Below, piece after piece: positions 1 to 6,250 of a DNA stretch of 16,020 nucleotides. The stretch is from Acidobacteriota bacterium. GTDB lineage: Bacteria; Acidobacteriota; Terriglobia; Bryobacterales; Bryobacteraceae. Where the stretch lies: contig JAEZIJ010000201.1 in the NCBI GenBank assembly GCA_023436715.1, forward strand, positions 1 through 16,020, written 5' to 3'. The translations under genes and the position numbers were made by a program. Below the pieces are notes generated by a model. That model made no database searches and was not told the origin of the DNA. It saw only the letters and a list, made by a program, of their open reading frames with translations. Each line of letters opens with the position of its first letter. The stretch's first letter is position 1.

Positions 1-15
1 CAAATGCTGGCACCT

Positions 16-117
16 TGCTGGTGGGGCAGCCTCTCAGGCTGCGGCGGGCTCTCAGCCCGCCCGAGCGGAGGCGGCCTGAGAGGCCGCCGCAGCGTAAGAC
101 GCTGCCCCACATCAGCA
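16..117. repeat. Four-hairpin palindromic intergenic element
   Basis: A 102-bp symmetric element. The ends pair as a closing stem: TGCTG (16-20) with CAGCA (113-117), then GTGGG (21-25) with CCCAC (106-110), with a two-base bulge at 111-112. Inside are four perfect hairpins with three-base loops: 26-42 (7-bp stem, loop ctc), 43-61 (8 bp, ctc), 70-88 (8 bp, gag) and 89-105 (7 bp, aag). Hairpins A/B and C/D abut each other, and A can also pair with D. I see no transposase and no T-tract, so it looks like a REP/MITE-like dispersed element and not a simple terminator. It lies downstream of the receiver-domain gene (288-665, minus). Dispersal across the genome is inferred, not shown here. Confidence 0.75.
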
Positions 118-287
118 AAACAAGCACTGCGGGTTTTCATTGCCTTGGGTGGCCGCAGGCCATGGGAGGTTCATCGGCGTCTATCCTAAAACCGTTTTTC
201 AAGGTCTCGGCTGCGAAAACGCGGAGGTAATTGCAGGCATATCCCCGGATTCTTTCACGGCAGAGATTGCCGCTGCCGCGAGCGGGC
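118..287. other. Intergenic stretch, no feature recognised
   Basis: This joins the hairpin element to the 3' end of the receiver-domain gene. The short open frames here have no ribosome-binding site and no recognisable product. I see no tRNA, promoter pair or strong terminator. The weak GC-rich dyad around the stop codon of the neighbouring gene (about 283-299) is imperfect. Confidence 0.5.
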
Positions 288-665
288 TTACGCCCCGGCG
301 TGCCGTTTCAGGATCTGTGGAAGGTTCTGCGAGAGCGCCGAGCGCGCCAGCACCATGTCGCAGCCGATTTCATGCGCCTTCTGCTTCAGTTCTCCCTGCA
401 CGTGCGAGAGGTAACCGATCAGGCTGATGGTCTTCAAATCCGAGCTGCCCTTCAGCTTCGAAATGACTTTGAGCGGCTGGATCGCGCCGAAGTTCAAATC
501 GAAGATGATGAGGGCCGGGTGCTCGTCCTTTGCTTTGTCGAGCAGATCTTTTTCATTCTTGACGAACTCCACCTGAAGGCCGGCGCGCTTAGCCGCATCG
601 CTGATTTTCACGGTGAAGAAGAGATCGTCCACAGCGGCCAGTAGCTTCTTAGGCTGCTTTTGCAT
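288..665 (-). CDS. Atypical receiver-domain (CheY-like) protein
   Basis: A 125-residue single-domain protein with the pattern of a response-regulator receiver: acidic pair D13-D14 after the first strand (LLAAVDD) and a candidate phospho-acceptor D56 in the strand ALIIFDLNF. Two hallmark positions look changed. The strand that normally ends in Thr/Ser reads LIGYLSHVQ, and the position of the conserved Lys near the C-terminus reads MVLARSALS. There is no output domain, so it would act through protein contacts if at all. The ATG at 665 follows an AGGG at a suitable distance. It is transcribed away from zwf, and the longer upstream extension of the zwf frame overlaps it, which argues for the later zwf start. 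The receiver fold is fairly secure; phosphorylation and partner are unknown. Confidence 0.75.
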   Translation of the reverse strand: MQKQPKKLLAAVDDLFFTVKISDAAKRAGLQVEFVKNEKDLLDKAKDEHPALIIFDLNFGAIQPLKVISKLKGSSDLKTISLIGYLSHVQGELKQKAHEIGCDMVLARSALSQNLPQILKRHAGA

Positions 666-822
666 AGAACCCTGTCGAGCGAATCAAACTCCGCAGTCTT
701 TCAATTCAGTCCAGTCTTTTTCTTACACGAGATATTGCCGGAGGGGTAAACTTCATCGTACTCCGATTCGTTCGGGCGCGCAACCGGCCCGTGTGTTCTG
801 CCCACCGTGTTACTTTGGGGGC

Positions 823-2352
823 GTGGCTGGGGAAAATCCGTTTCGCGATCCGCTGCGCTTTGAGCGCGGCGTTCCACCTTGCGCCGTCGCCATATTTGGA
901 GCCAATGGCGACCTGACCCGGCGCAAACTCATTCCAGCGCTCTACCACCTGGCTTACGATCGTCTGCTGCCCGAGGGCTTTGCGGTTGTCGGCAACTCCC
1001 GCACGCCGATGAGCGACGCCGCGTTCCGGGACAGAATGCGCCAGGCCGTGATCGAGTTCCGCAGCGAAACACCTTTTGAAGACGAGGTCTGGGGCGTTCT
1101 GGCCCGGACGCTCTTCTATGTTTCAGGCGACGTAGACGACCCGGAGACCTACGCCCGCATTTGCGCGAAGATCCAGGAACTCGATCAGCCTTTCCAGACC
1201 GGCGGGAACGTCCTCTTCTACCTGGCCACGCATCCGAGTCAGTATTCGCGGATCGCCGCGGGATTGGGCAAGAGCGGTTTCGCGAGCGGCCCGGGTTGGC
1301 GGCGGCTCGTAATCGAAAAGCCTTTCGGACGCGACCTGGAAAGTGCGCGTGCCCTGAACCGCGACTTACAGCAGTTCTTCGAGGAGTCTTCTATCTACCG
1401 CATCGATCACTATCTCGGAAAGGACACTGTCCAGAACATCCTTGCGTTTCGATTCGGCAACGGCATCTTCGAGCCGCTCTGGAACAGGCGCTACGTCAAC
1501 CATGTTCAGATCACCGCGGCCGAATCGATCGGCGTGGAAGGGCGCGGCGCGTACTACCAGGAAGCCGGCGCGCTCCGCGACATGCTCCAGAGTCACCTGC
1601 TGCAGGTGATGGCCACCATCGCCATGGAGCCCACGCCCGTTTACGGTGCTGATTCCGTTCGGGACGAGCGCGCCAAACTGCTGCGGTCCATCCGCATTAT
1701 GAAGCCGGAAGAGGTGCCGCTCAATGCCGTGGCCGGGCAGTACGGGCCGGCGCGCATCGGCGGGGAGGAGGTTCCCGGCTTCCGGCAGGAACCGGGTGTG
1801 GATCCCGAATCGCGGACGGACACCTACGCAGCCGCAACGTTTTTCGTGGACAACTGGAGGTGGGCGGGCGTGCCGTTCTATCTGCGCTCCGGCAAGCGCC
1901 TGCCCCGTAGGGTGACTGACGTCGCAATCGAATTCAACGCCGCGCCCCTGGCCATTTTCAACTCCGACGCCTCGGGCGGAACGGTGGGTTCGCCGAACCT
2001 GCTGATCGTGCGCATTCAGCCGGACCAGGGCATCTCATTGCGGTTCCTCTCCAAGCAGCCCGGCATCGGGATGAAGCTGCGCCCCGTCTCGATGGATTTC
2101 AGATACGGAGAAAGCTTTGGATCGCCGCAGTCATGGGACTACGAAACACTGCTGGTGGAAGTGATGCGGGGAGACCCGACGCTCTACATCCGTCAGGACG
2201 CAGTTGAGGCGGGCTGGGCGGCCGTAGATCCCATTCTGAAGACCTGGGCCAATGAGCGGTCCAAGTTCCCCAATTACCCCGCGGGGACCTGGGGGCCGAA
2301 AGCAGCCGACGAGATGCTTGCCCGGCGCGGGCATACGTGGAGGAACGCGTAA
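823..2352 (+). CDS. zwf: Glucose-6-phosphate 1-dehydrogenase
   Basis: Oxidises glucose 6-phosphate to 6-phosphogluconolactone with reduction of NADP(+), the first step of the oxidative pentose phosphate pathway in the cytoplasm. From the GTG at 823 it is 509 residues, the usual family length. The Rossmann motif FGANGDLTRRKL lies at about 25-36, the substrate-binding EKPFGRD at about 165-171, and the active-site RIDHYLGK with catalytic H196 at 193-200. The open frame continues upstream to 613, but that part overlaps the divergent gene and has no family-like sequence. The GTG at 823 starts just before the typical NP-R-LR-ER lead-in; GTG 793 is an alternative. The stop shares one base with the opcA start, so the two are translationally coupled. 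Identity is secure; the start is moderately secure. Confidence 0.96.
   Translation: MAGENPFRDPLRFERGVPPCAVAIFGANGDLTRRKLIPALYHLAYDRLLPEGFAVVGNSRTPMSDAAFRDRMRQAVIEFRSETPFEDEVWGVLARTLFYVSGDVDDPETYARICAKIQELDQPFQTGGNVLFYLATHPSQYSRIAAGLGKSGFASGPGWRRLVIEKPFGRDLESARALNRDLQQFFEESSIYRIDHYLGKDTVQNILAFRFGNGIFEPLWNRRYVNHVQITAAESIGVEGRGAYYQEAGALRDMLQSHLLQVMATIAMEPTPVYGADSVRDERAKLLRSIRIMKPEEVPLNAVAGQYGPARIGGEEVPGFRQEPGVDPESRTDTYAAATFFVDNWRWAGVPFYLRSGKRLPRRVTDVAIEFNAAPLAIFNSDASGGTVGSPNLLIVRIQPDQGISLRFLSKQPGIGMKLRPVSMDFRYGESFGSPQSWDYETLLVEVMRGDPTLYIRQDAVEAGWAAVDPILKTWANERSKFPNYPAGTWGPKAADEMLARRGHTWRNA
2339..2343 (+). promoter_or_regulatory. Ribosome-binding site of opcA
   Basis: GGAGG lies 8 bases before the ATG at 2352, inside the last codons of zwf. 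It decides the start in favour of ATG 2352 over the in-frame GTG at 2337, which overlaps this site and has no Shine-Dalgarno sequence of its own. Confidence 0.8.
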
Positions 2353-3323
2353 TGGCGGCGCTTCAGGCGGACAGGATTCTGGAGGAACTGAGCCGGCTCT
2401 GGGCCGATCTCGCCAAGGCGGGCGGGGAAACCGAGGGAGTTGTACGCGCCTGTGCGCTCACGTTGATCGTTTTCGCCGAAGAGAGCGACGACCCTGCCGC
2501 GATAGCCGAGATACTCGCTCACCTCATGCGCGAGCAACCGAACCGGGCGATCGTGGTGCGCGTGCGTCCGGGCGGCGCGCCACTTCTCGAACACCAGGTG
2601 CTTTCGCAGTGCTGGAAGCCTTTCGGGGGGCGGGAACAGATCTGCTGCGAGCGCATCGAGATCACCGCGTCCGATCGAAGCCTTCGGGACCTGGCTCCCG
2701 TGCTGACCGCGCTCCGCGCGCCCGACCTGCCGGTTGTGCTGTGGTATCGCAGCGCACGAGTCTTTGAAGCGGTCGATGCCTCCATTTTCCCGGCGGACAA
2801 GCTCATCGTGGATTCGGACACCTCCGAGCCCCGGAGCATATTTGAGCGCCTCGCCGGCGCCGGACCGGCGGTGGCTGACCTCGCCTGGACGCGGCTCACA
2901 CGCTGGCGTGCTCTCGTGGCGCAGACCTTCGAGGGCCCACGCTGCCGTGAGCTAATGCCAGATCTGGACCGCATCCATGTTCTCTATTCCGGTAATCGCG
3001 TTCCGGCGCGAGCGCTCTACCTCGCGGCCTGGATTGTGGACGCATTGGGGAGAGATGTCGAGTGCCGCTTCGATGCCGTCGAGGGCGAGCCGGGTGAATT
3101 GCAGGGACTGGAGCTCGCGGCGGGAGACGTCAGACATGTCTCCATCCGCCGCTACGGCGATGCGGCTCTGATCGAAGCGGACGGGAGCAGGAACTGTACC
3201 GGCCTGCCCCGGCTCGGGGAGGCGGAACTGCTGGCCGAGGAACTCTCGGTATCCTCGTTCCGCGATCCGGTTTTCACAAGAGTCCTAAGGCGCGCGGCCG
3301 GGCTGGCGAGTGAGGTGAGGTGA
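2352..3323 (+). CDS. opcA: Glucose-6-phosphate dehydrogenase assembly protein OpcA
   Basis: A 323-residue protein matching the OpcA family, which in cyanobacteria and actinobacteria activates or assembles glucose-6-phosphate dehydrogenase. The N-terminal half (about 30-180) has the pattern of alternating strands and helices, including PDLPVVLWYRSARVF. The C-terminal half contains the recognisable segment RVPARALYLAAWIVDALGRDV (about 220-240). It overlaps the zwf stop by one base and is followed six bases later by pgl, so the three genes form one operon. This position directly after zwf is itself strong support for the call. No catalytic function is expected. The role as a G6PD partner comes from family knowledge; redox sensitivity cannot be judged from this sequence. 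Confidence 0.88.
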   Translation: MAALQADRILEELSRLWADLAKAGGETEGVVRACALTLIVFAEESDDPAAIAEILAHLMREQPNRAIVVRVRPGGAPLLEHQVLSQCWKPFGGREQICCERIEITASDRSLRDLAPVLTALRAPDLPVVLWYRSARVFEAVDASIFPADKLIVDSDTSEPRSIFERLAGAGPAVADLAWTRLTRWRALVAQTFEGPRCRELMPDLDRIHVLYSGNRVPARALYLAAWIVDALGRDVECRFDAVEGEPGELQGLELAAGDVRHVSIRRYGDAALIEADGSRNCTGLPRLGEAELLAEELSVSSFRDPVFTRVLRRAAGLASEVR

Positions 3324-3329
3324 AGCGGC

Positions 3330-4046
3330 ATGGAATGGCACGCCTATACCGACGCGAAACTGGCGGCCGAGGCTTGCGCCGATTTTATCGTTGCGCGCCT
3401 CGGAGAGGCGCTCTCCGGCAAGGAACTGGCGACCCTCGCTATTTCGGGCGGCTCCACCCCACAGCCCATGTTCCAGGCGCTGGCTGCCCGCGCGTTCCCC
3501 TGGAGTCGCGTACACGTGTTCTGGGTTGATGAGCGCGCCGTGCCCCCGACGGATCTCCAGAGCAACTACAAATTGGCGGCCGAGACCTTTCTGATGCCGG
3601 CCAGGGTTCCGCAGCGCAATATTCACCGCGTCCACGCCGAACTCATGCCTGAGGCGGCGGCATCGCGGTATGCCGAAGACATCGAGGATTTTTTCGGCCT
3701 TGAACACGGCGAGATGCCGCACTTCGATGTCATCCACCGCGGAATGGGACCGGACGCCCACACGGCCAGCTTGTTTCCGGGCGAGCCGCTGATCGACGAC
3801 CGTGAGGGAATCGCCGCCGCCGTCTACGTCGGGAAACTCCGTCAGTGGCGGATTACGCTGCTGCCCGGCGTGCTCGAAGCCGCGAGAAACACCGCGATGC
3901 TTGTCAGTGGTGCGGATAAGGCCGAGCCGCTACGTGCGGTATTCCAGGAGACGTACGCGCCGAATAAGTACCCGGCCCAGTTGGGCACACGCAGTCGCTC
4001 GATTACGTGGTTCCTCGACCAGGCCGCCGCGCGCCTGCTCGGTTAA
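3330..4046 (+). CDS. pgl: 6-phosphogluconolactonase
   Basis: Hydrolyses 6-phosphogluconolactone to 6-phosphogluconate, the step after Zwf. It has 238 residues, the normal DevB/SOL-type length. Visible family motifs are AISGGSTP (37-44), the VFWVDERAVPP block (63-73) with a following SNYKLA, and GMGPDAHTASLFPG (138-151). The third motif normally reads PDGHTASL; here the Gly before the His is Ala143, and the preceding residues are His-Arg instead of the usual Leu-Leu-Gly. The ATG at 3330 has GAGG about nine bases upstream. The TAA overlaps the stop of the convergent MDR gene at the palindrome TTAA (4043-4046). No gnd gene follows, so 6-phosphogluconate dehydrogenase or an Entner-Doudoroff route must be elsewhere. 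Confidence 0.93.
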   Translation: MEWHAYTDAKLAAEACADFIVARLGEALSGKELATLAISGGSTPQPMFQALAARAFPWSRVHVFWVDERAVPPTDLQSNYKLAAETFLMPARVPQRNIHRVHAELMPEAAASRYAEDIEDFFGLEHGEMPHFDVIHRGMGPDAHTASLFPGEPLIDDREGIAAAVYVGKLRQWRITLLPGVLEAARNTAMLVSGADKAEPLRAVFQETYAPNKYPAQLGTRSRSITWFLDQAAARLLG

Positions 4047-5071
4047 GGCGTCACGATCACTTTGCCGAATTGCTCTTTGTTCTCCAGCCTTTCGTGCGCG
4101 GCGCGAATATCAGCCAGAGGGTACACTCGGTCAATTACCGGCCTGAGCTGCTTGCGGAAAACAAACTTCAGCACCTCGTACAGGTCGCCCATGGTTCCCA
4201 TAAAGGAACCCAGCAGGGAGTGCTGCCGGTTGAACAGGAAACGGAGATCGACTTTGACGTCGTACCCGGTCGTCGCGCCGCAGGTCACCAGCCGCCCGCC
4301 CGCGGCGAGCGATTGAACGCTCTTGGGCCACGTGGCCGCGCCCACGTGCTCGAATACTACATCCACTCCGCGCCTGTCCGTGAACTTCTTGACTTCCGCG
4401 GCGATGTCCTGCTTGTAATGATCGACGACGGCATCGGCTCCGAGCTTCCGGGCCATCTCCAGTTTGGCGTCGCCCCCGGCGGTTGCGATGACCCGGCAAT
4501 GGAGGAGTTTTGCGATCTGGACGGCTGCCGACCCTACGCCGCTCGAGGCCGCAAGCACAAGTACATCCTCCCCCGGTTGGAGTTGCGCCCGGCCGCGCAG
4601 CATATGCCATGCCGTGAGGAATACCAGCGGCGCGGCGGCGGCATCTTCGAAGCTGAGGTCGTCGGGGATGGGGATGACGGCGTACTCGGGGGCGGCCACG
4701 AGTTCCGCATTCCCTCCGGGCACCCGCAGGCCGAAAATCGTATATTTCCAGCAGAAATTGTCGCGCCCCGCCGCACACTCCGGGCATTGGCGGCAGCTCA
4801 ACCCGGGAGAAAGCAGAACCCGCTGGCCGGGTTTCACGCGCCAGCAGAGATCGCCAACCGCGGCCACCTCTCCCGCAATGTCGCTTCCCAGGATGTGCGG
4901 CATATCGAGAACCATTCCGGGAATGCCGCCGCGAACCCAGAGGTCCAGGTGGTTCAGCGCGCAAGCGCGTACCCGAACCAGGACTTCGTCGGCCTTGATT
5001 TGCGGGTCCGGCGCGTCCTCGTACCTCAGAACCTCCGGCCCGCCGTGCTGGTGAATGCGAGCTGCCTTCAT
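4043..5071 (-). CDS. Zinc-binding medium-chain dehydrogenase/reductase (quinone oxidoreductase-like)
   Basis: A 342-residue MDR-family NAD(P)H-dependent oxidoreductase. The N-terminal GroES-like domain carries the structural zinc lobe C93-x2-C96-x2-C99-x7-C107. The Rossmann nucleotide-binding motif is AASSGVGSAAVQIAK (174-188). The usual catalytic-zinc ligands of alcohol dehydrogenases look absent: the early Cys-containing motif reads CALNHLDL and the GHE motif reads GSDIAG. That pattern fits a zinc-structural, quinone-reductase or enoyl-reductase-like member. The ATG at 5071 is preceded by GGGAGAGGGG. It is the last gene of a minus-strand operon, 27 bases after the aldo/keto reductase stop. 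The substrate is unknown. Family is secure, reaction is not. Confidence 0.9.
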   Translation of the reverse strand: MKAARIHQHGGPEVLRYEDAPDPQIKADEVLVRVRACALNHLDLWVRGGIPGMVLDMPHILGSDIAGEVAAVGDLCWRVKPGQRVLLSPGLSCRQCPECAAGRDNFCWKYTIFGLRVPGGNAELVAAPEYAVIPIPDDLSFEDAAAAPLVFLTAWHMLRGRAQLQPGEDVLVLAASSGVGSAAVQIAKLLHCRVIATAGGDAKLEMARKLGADAVVDHYKQDIAAEVKKFTDRRGVDVVFEHVGAATWPKSVQSLAAGGRLVTCGATTGYDVKVDLRFLFNRQHSLLGSFMGTMGDLYEVLKFVFRKQLRPVIDRVYPLADIRAAHERLENKEQFGKVIVTP

Positions 5072-5098
5072 ATGCCCCTCTCCCGCGAATCCACGCCA

Positions 5099-6250
5099 TC
5101 ACGCGAACAAGTGCTGCGCGCGCGCCAATCGTTCCTTGATGCGGACGCCGTTCGGGCACCGGATGGCGCAGGACGTGCAATCCGAGCAGCGCACCGTCTT
5201 CAGTTCTTCCGGGAGATGCTGGAACCGGTCGTAACCCATCTCGAATTGGCCGTACCCTTCGGCGTACATCGCGTACCGCACCAGATTGGATACCGGCAGT
5301 CCTTTCGGGCATGCGCCGTCGCATGATCCGCACTCGCGGCAGTAGAGCGGCCTGATGGTCTCGAGCTGGGCGGATAGGGTTCTGCCATCCTCGGGTGAAA
5401 ACGGGCCGGCCATGGCGCCGATGTTCTCGTTCACCTGATCGCGATCGACCATACGGACGCTCGTAGTCTGGACGCGGTCGTCGCGGAGCGCCCATCGGAT
5501 CGCGGCCGCGCGTCCGTTCGACTGCTTGTAAACAGAGTAGAGCGGGTTGTCTTCGGGGCGCCCGTGCCACCTGCCCGCCATCACCTTCATCGCCACCACG
5601 CCCACGCTGGCGCGCTTGAGTTCCGTAATGGCGCTCTCGATGTTCGTGCCATCCATGTTCTGCGGGTCGCGCCGCGTGCCGATCGCGAAGTTGTACGGGA
5701 TCTGAACCACGTCGAACCGGTTCTTGATGATGAATGGCACCATGCGGTGCAGCCGGTGCGTACTGATTCCGCGGAACCGGATTTTGCCCGCTTTTTGGGC
5801 CGCAAGCTGCACGGCGAGCATCTCGTCGTTCACGTCCTCCGGGCCGCTCTTGTCGCCGAAATACCAGATGTCGAGGTAGTCCGTGCCGATTTCCTTGAGG
5901 CTGGTGTCGAGGTGGTCCTTGATCGTTCGCGCGTCCTTCGCATAGGAGCGGCTGGCGATCACGACGTTCTTCCGCCGCGCGCCGAGCGCAGCCTTGAGGA
6001 CGCGCTCGTTGTTGCCGCCCTCGTAAGCGCGCGCGGTATCGAAGAAGTTGATGCCGAGGTCGGCGGCGTGCTGAAGAACGGTGTAATCGGAAACCGCTTC
6101 GCAGCCGCAGCCGAGTTCAGTAACCCGCAGGCCGGTTTTGCCGAGCAGCCGGTATCGCAGCGGGGCGTTGCTTTTCGGTGCACGTGTTTGGGCTGCGGCG
6201 GGCAGGGCCAGCCCAGAGAAGAAGAACTTGCGCCGGGATGTTTCGTTCAT
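5099..6250 (-). CDS. Tat-signal aldo/keto reductase with C-terminal 2x[4Fe-4S] domain
   Basis: A 383-residue protein. The N-terminus SRRKFFFSGLALPAAA (5-20) looks like a twin-arginine export signal, so the folded cofactor-loaded enzyme may act outside the cytoplasmic membrane. The aldo/keto reductase barrel spans about 30-290, with D71 and Y76 of the DTARAY motif. The expected catalytic Lys is replaced (IASRS, R101), and the expected His after YLDLYL reads YLDIWYFGD, so no His is present there. The tail has two ferredoxin-type clusters: C304-x2-C307-x2-C310-x3-C314-P and C355-x2-C358-x2-C361-x3-C365-P. A GAGAGG lies six bases before the ATG. The ATG overlaps the stop of the upstream gene by four bases (ATGA), so the two are co-translated. 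Domain architecture is secure; reaction and substrate are unknown. Confidence 0.9.
   Translation of the reverse strand: MNETSRRKFFFSGLALPAAAQTRAPKSNAPLRYRLLGKTGLRVTELGCGCEAVSDYTVLQHAADLGINFFDTARAYEGGNNERVLKAALGARRKNVVIASRSYAKDARTIKDHLDTSLKEIGTDYLDIWYFGDKSGPEDVNDEMLAVQLAAQKAGKIRFRGISTHRLHRMVPFIIKNRFDVVQIPYNFAIGTRRDPQNMDGTNIESAITELKRASVGVVAMKVMAGRWHGRPEDNPLYSVYKQSNGRAAAIRWALRDDRVQTTSVRMVDRDQVNENIGAMAGPFSPEDGRTLSAQLETIRPLYCRECGSCDGACPKGLPVSNLVRYAMYAEGYGQFEMGYDRFQHLPEELKTVRCSDCTSCAIRCPNGVRIKERLARAQHLFA

Noticed and set aside
4..230. Short plus-strand frames over the left-edge hairpins
   Set aside because: They are translations of the palindromic element, with no ribosome-binding site and no protein-like composition.
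613..822. N-terminal extension of the zwf frame
   Set aside because: It overlaps the divergent receiver gene, has Cys/Arg/Ser-rich non-family sequence, and adds 70 residues to a protein that is already full length from 823.
4007..5326. A 439-codon plus-strand frame, and a 479-codon minus-strand frame at 4131-5570
   Set aside because: Both are alternate-frame shadows of the MDR and aldo/keto reductase genes, whose motifs (structural zinc Cys, Fe-S Cys, Rossmann glycines) are clear in the chosen frame.
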